Assembly (NCBI GenBank): GCA_947574505.1
Contig: CANPJW010000028.1
Span: 1-36,077, forward strand
Length of the DNA: 36,077 nt
Source of the DNA: an uncultured Bacteroides sp.
GTDB lineage: Bacteria > Bacteroidota > Bacteroidia > Bacteroidales > Bacteroidaceae
Reading direction: 5' to 3'
Shown here: positions 15,943-23,510 of the stretch, piece after piece
Position numbering within the stretch: position 1 is the stretch's first letter
Layout: the number at the start of each line of letters is the position of its first letter
Made by a program: the position numbers and the translations under genes
The notes under the pieces: generated by a model
Databases searched by the model: none
What the model saw: only the letters and a program-made list of their open reading frames with translations
What the model was told of the DNA's origin: nothing

Positions 15943-17274
15943 ATGAACTGGAAACAATTAATATCAAATAAACGCTTCGGCATGGAAGAACTACACGAGG
16001 CCCGTAAAGATGACCGTACCGAATTCCAACGCGATTATGACCGTCTCATCTTCTCAGCACCTTTCCGTCGTTTGCAAAACAAAACTCAAGTATTTCCTTT
16101 ACCGGGTAGCGTATTTGTACACAACCGGTTGACTCACAGCCTTGAGGTCTCTTGTGTGGGGCGTTCTTTAGGAAACGATGTCGCCAGCCAGCTTCTGAAG
16201 AAGCACCCAGCCTTGGCCGACTCCCATATATCGGAAATAGGTTCCATCGTTTCAGCCGCATGTCTGGCACACGATCTGGGAAATCCTCCTTTCGGTCATT
16301 CGGGGGAAAAAGCCATTTCAACTTACTTCTCGGAAGGACAAGGAATGGCATTGAAAAAAGAACTTTCACCGATGGAATGGGATGATTTAACCCACTTCGA
16401 AGGAAATGCCAATGCATTCCGCATCCTCACCCACCAGTTTGAAGGAAGACGGAAAGGAGGGTTCGTGATGACCTACTCCACACTGGCATCCATCGTAAAA
16501 TACCCTTTTTCCTCACAATTGGCAGGAAAGAAATCAAAATTCGGCTTCTTCTTAAGCGAAGAGGCTGATTATCAGAAAATAGCCGGAGAATTAGGGATTA
16601 TCCGGCTCAGCAAACCGGATGAGCCTTTACGCTACGCACGCCATCCGTTGGTCTACCTGGTAGAAGCCGCAGATGATATTTGTTATCAGATGATGGACAT
16701 AGAAGACGCACATAAATTAAAACTGCTGACACATGATGAAACCAAAGGACTGTATATGCAGTTCTTTGATGAGAAAAGAAGAAAACGCATTGAAGAAGTT
16801 TGCCGGATTGTAACAGACGTCAATGAACAGATAGCTTATTTACGTTCTTCGGTCATAGGCGCACTGATAAAGGAATGCACACGAGTATTTACTGAAAATG
16901 AAGAAAAGATATTGACCGGGGAATTTGAAGGCACCCTGATAATGCACATTTGCAGTCCATTGAAAGAGGCCTATGACAATTGTTCTGCAATTGCCTTTCA
17001 AAGAATATATCGTTCCAGCGATGTGCTGGACATAGAATTGGCAGGATTCAGGGTTATCAGTACCTTGATTGACCTGATGATTAATGCAGTGCGCTCTCCG
17101 GAAAAAGCGTATTCACAACTACTTATCAACCGCATATCCGGACAGTACAATGTCAACGCACCTACTTTATATGGAAAAATTCAAGCCGTGCTGGATTACA
17201 TATCGGGCATGACAGACGTATATGCGCTCGACCTCTACCGGAAAATCAAAGGCAACAGTCTGCCGGCAGTATAA
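15943..17274 (+). CDS. dgt: Deoxyguanosinetriphosphate triphosphohydrolase (HD family)
   Basis: This 443-residue HD-domain protein is a dNTP triphosphohydrolase, typically dGTP to deoxyguanosine and triphosphate. The metal site is visible as RLTHSLEV (first His, about residue 66), AHDLGNPPFGHSGEKAI (the His-Asp pair, about 108-124) and a later Asp in VEAADDICYQMMDIEDA (about 240). The start (MNWKQLISNKRFG) and the RDYDRLIFSAPFRRLQNKTQVFP block match the family. Length is normal for the shorter class. It is divergent from dut and convergent with the acyltransferase operon, with a hairpin between them. Confidence 0.95.
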   Translation: MNWKQLISNKRFGMEELHEARKDDRTEFQRDYDRLIFSAPFRRLQNKTQVFPLPGSVFVHNRLTHSLEVSCVGRSLGNDVASQLLKKHPALADSHISEIGSIVSAACLAHDLGNPPFGHSGEKAISTYFSEGQGMALKKELSPMEWDDLTHFEGNANAFRILTHQFEGRRKGGFVMTYSTLASIVKYPFSSQLAGKKSKFGFFLSEEADYQKIAGELGIIRLSKPDEPLRYARHPLVYLVEAADDICYQMMDIEDAHKLKLLTHDETKGLYMQFFDEKRRKRIEEVCRIVTDVNEQIAYLRSSVIGALIKECTRVFTENEEKILTGEFEGTLIMHICSPLKEAYDNCSAIAFQRIYRSSDVLDIELAGFRVISTLIDLMINAVRSPEKAYSQLLINRISGQYNVNAPTLYGKIQAVLDYISGMTDVYALDLYRKIKGNSLPAV

Positions 17275-17277
17275 TAA

Positions 17278-17338
17278 AAACATTGTCAGATGCGAGCACG
17301 ATGAATCCTGTAAATTTTATCTGCACCTGACAATGTTT
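17278..17338. terminator. Hairpin between convergent dGTPase and glycine lipid genes
   Basis: AAACATTGTCAG (17278-17289) is perfectly complementary to CTGACAATGTTT (17327-17338). The pairing extends by three further pairs (TGC/GCA) after one mismatch. The loop is about 27-30 bases. On the minus strand the stem is followed by TTTTTATTAT, a reasonable U-tract. On the plus strand only TTT follows. It probably ends the minus-strand operon and perhaps both. Confidence 0.7.
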
Positions 17339-17362
17339 CCCCAAATACTACTATTAGTCCGA

Positions 17363-18343
17363 TTATTTGGTCAGTATGGGATGAGCGCCTGAAGTTATTT
17401 TCATAGCTTCAGGATGTTGCTTTACAAACGATTCGATATGACGTACCCGTTTGTCTTCCAGAATTTCATTGACTGCAATCAGAATTCCGGTTTCCTCCAC
17501 ATCTCCGAATCCATAATTAATCGCTGTTCCAAACATACGCATTGTAGGAGACAGACTCATATATGCATTGACCAAAGGAGGAATATTATACCCCAGCTTA
17601 CGCACTTCCGTATTCAAGATCTTGTAATCTTCTTTAAAGGAATCATAACAGAAAAGATTTTCCAACATTTTCTTATCTGTTTCTATTTCCAGCGGTTTCA
17701 TCGGAGTTATCAATTTATCTTTATCACCGAAATGTTTATTCAGGAAGTATAATATCATGTCACGCCCCTGACGATGATAACTAGGATACATAGTCATCTT
17801 ACCAAAAAAATATTTCACATTAGGCTTAATCACGGTTAATGCGCCCAAACCATCCCACAAATTATCCAAAGCAAACAATCCCTTGGAACCGGCACGGGTT
17901 GACTGATATTCCAATGTAACAAATGAGCGTCCCAACTCCACCGTGTAAGGCAAATATTCTTTCAAAAAAACTTCCGAGAAATTAAACATGTGAGCAGTAG
18001 CCAGCACAGGCTTCCCATGTTCATCAAATTGCACCTCATCCCCCAAAAGATAACGATAACCTCCCAAAATCTCCTCCGCTTCAGGATTCCATACAACTAA
18101 TTGCTTATATGGATTTTCCATCACGTCATATTCATCGATATCCATCGCCTTTCCTGTTCCGCCACCTGCAGCACGAAAGGCTATTTCTCTCAACCGGCCA
18201 ATCTCCTTCATCACATTGGGCGAATCCTGATACGTTATGACGTAAATTTCATTATGACTTTTATTCGTAAACCTCAGGCGTTTATCCTCGGAAAGTTCCG
18301 CCTTCAGAATCTCTTTGCTAATCGGTGCAATAATTTCTTCCAT
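17363..18343 (-). CDS. glsB: Hemolysin/GNAT-type N-acyltransferase, probable glycine lipid synthesis (GlsB)
   Basis: This 326-residue protein belongs to the GNAT/hemolysin-like group (Acetyltransf_5 type) that includes OlsB. Recognisable parts are REIAFRAAGGGTGKAMDIDEYD near the N-terminus, LGGYRYLLGDE, the ELGRSFVTLEYQ strand and SYHRQGRDMILYFLNKHF. It should add an acyl group to the amine of glycine (or a related amino acid), giving the N-acylated lipid precursor. The PlsC-like O-acyltransferase upstream would then add the second chain. This pairing is known in Bacteroides thetaiotaomicron glycine lipid synthesis. The start is at 18343 (MEEIIAPISKE), preceded by an A/G-rich ribosome site. 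The longer frame to 18442 would run into the neighbour. Assignment rests on family pattern and gene order. Confidence 0.72.
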   Translation of the reverse strand: MEEIIAPISKEILKAELSEDKRLRFTNKSHNEIYVITYQDSPNVMKEIGRLREIAFRAAGGGTGKAMDIDEYDVMENPYKQLVVWNPEAEEILGGYRYLLGDEVQFDEHGKPVLATAHMFNFSEVFLKEYLPYTVELGRSFVTLEYQSTRAGSKGLFALDNLWDGLGALTVIKPNVKYFFGKMTMYPSYHRQGRDMILYFLNKHFGDKDKLITPMKPLEIETDKKMLENLFCYDSFKEDYKILNTEVRKLGYNIPPLVNAYMSLSPTMRMFGTAINYGFGDVEETGILIAVNEILEDKRVRHIESFVKQHPEAMKITSGAHPILTK

Positions 18344-18366
18344 ATCTTTTTTCTCTCTTTTGTCTA

Positions 18367-19185
18367 TTATAGCTTGTAGACTACATCTTTTACAAACTGC
18401 GCCCACTGAGCCGGGGTCTTTGTCTTGTCGAAAGTTTGCCAAGGAATGGGTTTTCCAATGGTCAAGGTAAAGGTTTTATGACGATTTTTCAACATTTCAT
18501 CTGCCAAGTAAAGCATAGCAATATTAAACTTAATGCCAAGTGCCTTACATATATTTGCCAAATTATAAAAAAAGTCTGAGTTCCGGCCCTCAAAGTGCAA
18601 AGGTACCACATCACGATGCGTTTCAATACTTTTAGTGACAAATGTCTTTTTCCATTCCAAATCCTTGATTTCCCCACCCTGTCTACGGGAACATAACCCC
18701 GCAGGAAACATAATGATATGATTATCCGAGGCAAACCCTGCCTCTACCATCTTCGGGAAATCCCTGGATTGCGAGCCTGTTTTATTGATAGGAATACATA
18801 AAGGAGCCAAACCATGCAAATTCATCAACAAATCATTGACCAAATAGCGTACATTACCATTGTAATGTTTTCCCAATATATACCCCAAAGCAACTCCATC
18901 CTGTCCCCCCAGCGGGTGATTGCTGACAAAAGTGCATTTACCGTTTTCAGGCAAGTTTTCCAAACCTTTTATCTCCACTTTTGCATCCAGGAACTCCATA
19001 CAAGCTTCCAGAAAGTCAACTCCGACTTTATTTTTGGAGTCTTTTAAAAAGACATTCAGTTCATCCTGATGCACGATATGCTTCAGGTACGAAACGACAA
19101 AACGGGGAATATATTTATATTTTTTCCCGGCTTTCGTTTTCAATATCTTTTCTATGTCGATTAAAAATATAGAGTCGTCAGTCAT
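18367..19185 (-). CDS. PlsC-like O-acyltransferase, probable glycine lipid synthesis (GlsA)
   Basis: This 272-residue protein is a lysophosphatidic-acid-type acyltransferase of the hemolysin/OlsA group. The catalytic block is NHPLGGQDG (His90, Asp96), spaced as in this subfamily (H-x5-D) rather than the classical H-x4-D. PAGLCSRRQGGEIKDLEWKKTF corresponds to the substrate-binding motif. It would O-acylate the N-acyl amino acid made by the downstream GNAT protein. The gene is called glsA in glycine lipid work, a name that clashes with glutaminase. I chose ATG 19185 (MTDDSIF) over 19206, because a perfect promoter -7 box at 19208-19215 would place the transcript start inside or beyond the upstream ATG. 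The gap to the next gene is 23 bases. Confidence 0.72.
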   Translation of the reverse strand: MTDDSIFLIDIEKILKTKAGKKYKYIPRFVVSYLKHIVHQDELNVFLKDSKNKVGVDFLEACMEFLDAKVEIKGLENLPENGKCTFVSNHPLGGQDGVALGYILGKHYNGNVRYLVNDLLMNLHGLAPLCIPINKTGSQSRDFPKMVEAGFASDNHIIMFPAGLCSRRQGGEIKDLEWKKTFVTKSIETHRDVVPLHFEGRNSDFFYNLANICKALGIKFNIAMLYLADEMLKNRHKTFTLTIGKPIPWQTFDKTKTPAQWAQFVKDVVYKL

Positions 19186-19207
19186 TTTGCAAACGTTCTT
19201 TTCCATG

Positions 19208-19239
19208 CAAAAGTAACTTATCTTTTTTTATATTGGCAA
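19208..19239 (-). promoter_or_regulatory. Promoter of the glycine lipid operon
   Basis: On the minus strand, TACTTTTG (19215-19208) is a perfect -7 box and TTG (19239-19237, within ATTGCC) lies 21 bases upstream. Transcription should start near 19200, just upstream of the ATG at 19185. Confidence 0.6.
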
Positions 19240-19250
19240 TTTATGACAGA

Positions 19251-19286
19251 AAAAACTCTTAATCTCTAAAGAAATTAAGAGTTTTT
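19251..19286. terminator. Terminator-like hairpin in a divergent intergenic region
   Basis: AAAAACTCTTAAT (19251-19263) and ATTAAGAGTTTTT (19274-19286) are perfectly complementary over 13 pairs, around a 10-base loop. The A-run and T-run make it look like a bidirectional intrinsic terminator. It lies between two diverging genes, where none is needed for either annotated transcript. Confidence 0.65.
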
Positions 19287-19490
19287 GTGTATGAAACTAT
19301 ACAAATTCTTTCATTTTTGCGCAAAACAAAAACGAATGTGCAATAGTTTGGTTTCGTTTTTCAACCTCCGAGAAGCTGCCCTTTCCATTATTTTTTATCA
19401 TAAAATTATTAATTTTAAACCTCCTGTTTACCAAGCTACTAGCTACATTAACAGCCTGTTGAAAACTTCTCGAAATATTTTCTTAAAATA
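19287..19490. other. Non-coding leader region upstream of mraZ
   Basis: About 200 bases with no supported gene. It contains a 12-bp perfect palindrome TTTTGCGCAAAA at 19315-19326 and A/T-rich sequence. No perfect TAnnTTTG box in the plus direction was found, although the dcw promoter should be here or inside the repeat block at 19491-19550. Confidence 0.5.
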
Positions 19491-19520
19491 TTGTGGGGAA
19501 TTGTGGGGAATTGTGTAATT
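19491..19520 (+). promoter_or_regulatory. Putative MraZ operator: phased TGGGG repeats
   Basis: Two exact 10-base units TTGTGGGGAA are followed by a degenerate third, TTGTGTAATT. TGGGG occurs at 19494-19498 and 19504-19508, and TGTAA occupies the third phase at 19514-19518. MraZ of Escherichia coli binds TGGGN repeats separated by five bases just upstream of mraZ, which is the same word and the same period. The block is 33 bases before the mraZ ATG. Confidence 0.7.
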
Positions 19521-19550
19521 TTACACCTTGAACAATATAATAAGGTGTAA
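19513..19550 (+). promoter_or_regulatory. Overlapping GTGTAA inverted repeats covering the mraZ ribosome-binding site
   Basis: TTACACCTT (19521-19529) is complementary to AAGGTGTAA (19542-19550) over nine pairs with a 12-base loop. Its first part also pairs with GTGTAA at 19513-19518 (perfect palindrome GTGTAATTTTACAC). The two hairpins exclude each other. The downstream arm contains AAGGTG, the likely Shine-Dalgarno sequence of mraZ. Confidence 0.55.
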
Positions 19551-19552
19551 AC

Positions 19553-20017
19553 ATGCGATTTCTTGGGAATTCTGAAGCAAAGACGGATGCAAAAGGCAGA
19601 GTGTTCCTGCCTGCCGTATTCAGGAAGCAGCTACAAGCTGCCTCCCAGGAGTGCCTGATTTTACGCAAAGACACCTACCAAGACTGCCTGGTACTTTACC
19701 CTGAAAATGTGTGGAACGAACAAATGAACGAACTACGTTGCAAACTCAATCGCTGGAATTCCAGACACCAAATGATTTTCCGTCAGTTCGTTTCGGATGT
19801 AGAAGTTATCACATTGGATGGAAACGGGCGCTTTCTGATTCCAAAACGATATTTGAAATTAGCTAAAATACAGCAAGATGTACGTTTTATCGGATTGGAC
19901 GACACTATAGAAATCTGGTCTAAAGAAATAGCAGACAAACCCTTCATCACACCGGAGGACTTTGGAAAAGAATTGGAAGAAATTATGGGAACTAATAACA
20001 ACGTAGAAATAGAATGA
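19553..20017 (+). CDS. mraZ: Division/cell wall cluster transcriptional regulator MraZ
   Basis: MraZ is the DNA-binding regulator of the dcw operon, a ring-forming protein with two SpoVT/AbrB-like units. The two DNA-contact signatures are DAKGRVFLP (residues about 12-20) and DGNGRFLIPKRYL (about 84-96). At 154 residues it has the usual length. It is the first gene of the cluster, and its last four bases overlap rsmH (ATGA). The upstream 10-base phased TGGGG repeats are the kind of site MraZ binds in other bacteria, so autorepression is likely. In other species MraZ activity is counteracted by RsmH dosage. Confidence 0.97.
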   Translation: MRFLGNSEAKTDAKGRVFLPAVFRKQLQAASQECLILRKDTYQDCLVLYPENVWNEQMNELRCKLNRWNSRHQMIFRQFVSDVEVITLDGNGRFLIPKRYLKLAKIQQDVRFIGLDDTIEIWSKEIADKPFITPEDFGKELEEIMGTNNNVEIE

Positions 20018-20928
20018 GTGAAGCAAAACAGATATATCATGTACCGGTATTATTAAACGAGAGCGTAGACGGAATGAACATCCAACCCGGAGGTATTTAT
20101 GTAGATGCCACTTTCGGCGGCGGAGGACATTCCAAGGAAATTCTAAGCCGGCTGGGTAGCACCGCGCATCTATATAGTTTTGACCAAGATGAAGATGCCG
20201 AGAAGAATATTGTAAGCGACAGCCGCTTCACTTTTGTGCGTAGTAACTTCCGCTACCTTCCCAACTTCCTACGTTATTATGGCGTGGAAGGGGTGGATGC
20301 CATTTTGGCCGATCTGGGCGTTTCCTCACATCACTTTGACGACTCCGAACGTGGATTCTCATTCCGCTTCGAGGGCAAATTAGACATGCGGATGAACAAA
20401 CGCGCAGGTATGACAGCTGCTGATGTAGTGAACACCTATGACGAAGAACGTTTGGCTAATATTTTCTATTTATATGGTGAATTGAAGAACAGCCGCAAAC
20501 TGGCATCAGCCATCGTTAAAGCACGAGGTGTAAAACAAATTGTCACCATCGGTGATTTCCTCGAAGTCATCAAACCGCTTTTCGGGCGGGAACGTGAAAA
20601 GAAAGAGCTCGCAAAGGTGTTCCAAGCTTTACGCATAGAGGTAAATCAGGAAATGGAAGCATTGAAAGAAATGCTTTATGCAGCAACCAAGGCACTGAAA
20701 CCGGGAGGCAGACTGGTAGTAATCACCTATCACTCTTTAGAAGACCGCATGGTAAAGAATATCATGAAAACCGGAAACATAGAAGGCAAGGCCGAACAAG
20801 ATTTCTTTGGTAATGTACAGACACCTTTCAAACTAGTCAACAACAAAGTTATTGTTGCCGGCAACGAAGAAGTGACACGCAATCCGCGCTCCCGAAGCGC
20901 CAAGTTGAGAATTGCAGAAAAGAGATAA
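20014..20928 (+). CDS. rsmH: 16S rRNA (cytosine-1402-N4)-methyltransferase
   Basis: RsmH (MraW) methylates N4 of cytosine 1402 in 16S rRNA, in the ribosomal decoding centre. The S-adenosylmethionine site is VDATFGGGGHSKEIL (about residues 30-44). Further family blocks are ADLGVSSHHFDDSERGFSFR, LDMRMN, RIEVNQE and VITYHSLEDRMVK. At 304 residues it is normal. It overlaps mraZ by four bases and is followed after four bases by the ftsL-like gene. Confidence 0.97.
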   Translation: MSEAKQIYHVPVLLNESVDGMNIQPGGIYVDATFGGGGHSKEILSRLGSTAHLYSFDQDEDAEKNIVSDSRFTFVRSNFRYLPNFLRYYGVEGVDAILADLGVSSHHFDDSERGFSFRFEGKLDMRMNKRAGMTAADVVNTYDEERLANIFYLYGELKNSRKLASAIVKARGVKQIVTIGDFLEVIKPLFGREREKKELAKVFQALRIEVNQEMEALKEMLYAATKALKPGGRLVVITYHSLEDRMVKNIMKTGNIEGKAEQDFFGNVQTPFKLVNNKVIVAGNEEVTRNPRSRSAKLRIAEKR

Positions 20929-20932
20929 CGAG

Positions 20933-21307
20933 ATGGAAGAAGAACTGAAACAAAATACACAACAACCCAAAGACGGACAATCTGCTTCGCCCAAGCATAT
21001 GTCTATCCGCAGCATATTAGGAGGAGATATCCTTGCGAACGACTTTTTCAAAAGACAGACCCGTTTGCTGATTCTCATCATGATCCTGACTGTACTATAC
21101 ATAGACAACCGTTATAGCAGCCAACAGGAACTCATTGAAATTGACAAGTTGAAAAAAGATTTGATCGATATCAAATACGATGCATTGACACGCTCTTCCG
21201 AACTGATGGAAAAGAGCCGCCAGTCACGTATTGAAGAATATATTTCGACGGAAGACAGCCCCTTGCAAACGGCTACCAACCGTCCTTATTTAATAAAGAA
21301 AGACTAA
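20933..21307 (+). CDS. ftsL: FtsL-like bitopic division protein
   Basis: This 124-residue protein occupies the ftsL position, between rsmH and the septal penicillin-binding protein. It has a cytoplasmic N-terminus of about 45 residues, one transmembrane segment at about 46-62 (LLILIMILTVLYI) and a periplasmic helix likely to form a coiled coil (about 65-110). FtsL with its partner activates FtsW/FtsI. The start at 20933 (MEEELKQ) leaves a four-base gap from rsmH. An ATG at 20912 would overlap rsmH by 17 bases and is less likely. Sequence conservation of FtsL is weak, so the name rests mainly on topology and position. Confidence 0.8.
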   Translation: MEEELKQNTQQPKDGQSASPKHMSIRSILGGDILANDFFKRQTRLLILIMILTVLYIDNRYSSQQELIEIDKLKKDLIDIKYDALTRSSELMEKSRQSRIEEYISTEDSPLQTATNRPYLIKKD

Positions 21308-21311
21308 GCCC

Positions 21312-23492
21312 ATGATGCCCAACCAAAAAAACATAATGCTCCGCTTCTCCTTCATCATCCTGGTCATGGTGTTGATAGGCATTGCCATTATCTGCAAAGC
21401 CGGCGTCATCATGTTTGCCGAGCGTCAATACTGGAAAGACGTAGCCGACCGTTTTGTAAAAGAAAACGTCACCGTACGTCCTACCCGTGGCAACATCATC
21501 TCATCCGACGGCCAGCTGATGGCAAGCAGCCTTCCCGAATATAAGATTTACATGGACTTCATGATAAATAAAAGGAAGGGCGAAACCGAAGAAGAGGAAA
21601 AGAAACGGCTGAAGCTACAACATATCAAAGACTCAGTTCTTTATGCAAACCTTGACACAATCTGCAAAGGGTTACATGAAATATTCCCTGATAAAAGTGC
21701 CGCCTTTTTCAAACAGCACATCAAAAACGGAAGAAAAAAAGAGAGCCGCAGTTGGTTGCTCTACCCCAAACGCATTTCTTATATACAATATAAAGAAGCA
21801 AAACGTCTGCCCGTATTTAACCTGAACAAATACAAAGGCGGATTCCATGAACAGGCATTCAATCAACGGAAAAAGCCTTTTGGCTCACTGGCAATGCGTA
21901 CATTAGGAGATATGTATCCAGATATAGAACAAGGTGCAAAGAACGGGTTGGAACTTTCATACGATTCCATATTAAAAGGCAGAAACGGTATCACTCACCG
22001 TCAAAAGGTAATGAACAAATACCTGAACATTGTAGATATTCCTCCTGTAGATGGCTGTGATATCATTACGACCATTGATGTAGGTATGCAAGACATCGCA
22101 GAAAAAGCATTGGTGGATGAATTGAAAGAAATCAACGCTACTGTAGGCGTTGCCATTCTGATGGAAGTGCAGACGGGAGACATTAAAGCTATCGTCAACA
22201 TGACCAAATGCAATGACGGCATTTACAGAGAAATACGCAATAACGCCATCTCAGACATGATGGAGCCAGGCTCTACTTTCAAAACCGCATCCATACTGGT
22301 AGCGCTGGACGACGGAGTCATCACTCCGGAAACGGTGGTGGAAACCGGTAACGGGGTCTATATGATGCACGGCCGCTATATGAAAGATCATAACTGGCAT
22401 CGTGGAGGCTACGGCACTATCAACACAACAAAATCATTGATGGTGTCCTCAAACATCGGTGTATCACGGTTGATCGATGATCATTATCATGATAATCCGG
22501 AAAAGTTTGTACGCGGACTGCATCGAGTAGGCATTGCCACTCCGTTAGATCTCGATATTCCCGGTGCCGGCAAGCCGAACATCCGCATCCCCAACAAAGA
22601 CTTGAGCAATTGGTCACGTACTGCACTGGCATGGATGTCTATTGGCTATGAAACCCAAATTCCCCCCATCAATACACTGGCATTTTATAATGCTATAGCC
22701 AATAACGGAGTAATGGTCAAGCCCCGTTTTGTGAAATCAATAGTCAAAGACGGGCAGGTAGTGGAAGATATTGCTCCTGAAATACTCAACCCGGCCATCG
22801 CTTCCCCCAAGGCTATCAGCGAGATACAAACGATTTTGGAAAAAGTCGTCAGCGAAGGACTGGGAAAGAAAGCAGGATCCAAGCAATTCCATGTATCCGG
22901 GAAAACCGGTACTGCACAGGTTTCACAAGGGAAAGCCGGGTACACGAATGGCACACGCCGTTATTTGGTAAGTTTCTGTGGATATTTTCCTTCAGAAGCG
23001 CCTAAATACAGTTGCATTGTAGCCATCCAGAAACCTGGACTCCCCGCCTCGGGTGGTCTGATGGCCGGCAGCGTGTTCAGTAAAATTGCCGAACGCGTAT
23101 TTGCCAAACATCTGGCACAAGATTTGAAAGAAGCAAAAGACTCAACTTCTATCCTTATTCCGGATGTGAAAAACGGGGATATAAGTGCGGCGCATTATGT
23201 ACTGAACCGGATAAATGTAAATTCATCCGGAGTTTCGGAACAATCAACCGAAGGCAAACCGGTATGGGGAAATGTGACTAGTAATCCGGACAATGTATTA
23301 TTCAACAAAAAAGACATTAACAATAAACTTGTACCAAGTGTTATTGGTATGGGCGCAAAGGATGCTGTCTATCTGCTTGAAAGCATGGGATTGAAAGCCC
23401 GCATTACCGGCATCGGTAAAGTGAAGTCACAAAGTATCCCGGCCGGCAACACTTTGCGCAAAGGACAAACCATACAATTACGATTAAATTAA
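21312..23492 (+). CDS. ftsI: Septal peptidoglycan transpeptidase (PBP3/FtsI) with PASTA domain
   Basis: This 726-residue class B penicillin-binding protein cross-links septal peptidoglycan. A transmembrane segment at about 10-35 is followed by the pedestal domain (VRPTRGNIISSDGQ) and the transpeptidase domain. The active-site motifs are Ser321-Thr-Phe-Lys324 (SxxK), Ser379-Ser-Asn381 (SxN) and Lys531-Thr-Gly533 (KTG). The C-terminal 60 residues (LVPSVIGMGAKDAVYLLESMGLKARI onward, split by the family's loop) form one PASTA domain. PASTA is typical of Gram-positive PBPs and of the Bacteroidetes FtsI, but is absent from the E. coli protein. The gene follows the ftsL-like gene by four bases. Confidence 0.95.
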   Translation: MMPNQKNIMLRFSFIILVMVLIGIAIICKAGVIMFAERQYWKDVADRFVKENVTVRPTRGNIISSDGQLMASSLPEYKIYMDFMINKRKGETEEEEKKRLKLQHIKDSVLYANLDTICKGLHEIFPDKSAAFFKQHIKNGRKKESRSWLLYPKRISYIQYKEAKRLPVFNLNKYKGGFHEQAFNQRKKPFGSLAMRTLGDMYPDIEQGAKNGLELSYDSILKGRNGITHRQKVMNKYLNIVDIPPVDGCDIITTIDVGMQDIAEKALVDELKEINATVGVAILMEVQTGDIKAIVNMTKCNDGIYREIRNNAISDMMEPGSTFKTASILVALDDGVITPETVVETGNGVYMMHGRYMKDHNWHRGGYGTINTTKSLMVSSNIGVSRLIDDHYHDNPEKFVRGLHRVGIATPLDLDIPGAGKPNIRIPNKDLSNWSRTALAWMSIGYETQIPPINTLAFYNAIANNGVMVKPRFVKSIVKDGQVVEDIAPEILNPAIASPKAISEIQTILEKVVSEGLGKKAGSKQFHVSGKTGTAQVSQGKAGYTNGTRRYLVSFCGYFPSEAPKYSCIVAIQKPGLPASGGLMAGSVFSKIAERVFAKHLAQDLKEAKDSTSILIPDVKNGDISAAHYVLNRINVNSSGVSEQSTEGKPVWGNVTSNPDNVLFNKKDINNKLVPSVIGMGAKDAVYLLESMGLKARITGIGKVKSQSIPAGNTLRKGQTIQLRLN

Positions 23493-23510
23493 CAGTGTAA
23501 CAGGAAGAAT

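Noticed and set aside
17290..17326. Possible small RNA in the long loop of the hairpin between dGTPase and glsB
   Set aside because: The loop has no promoter or conserved structure that I can see. The arms are explained as a convergent terminator.
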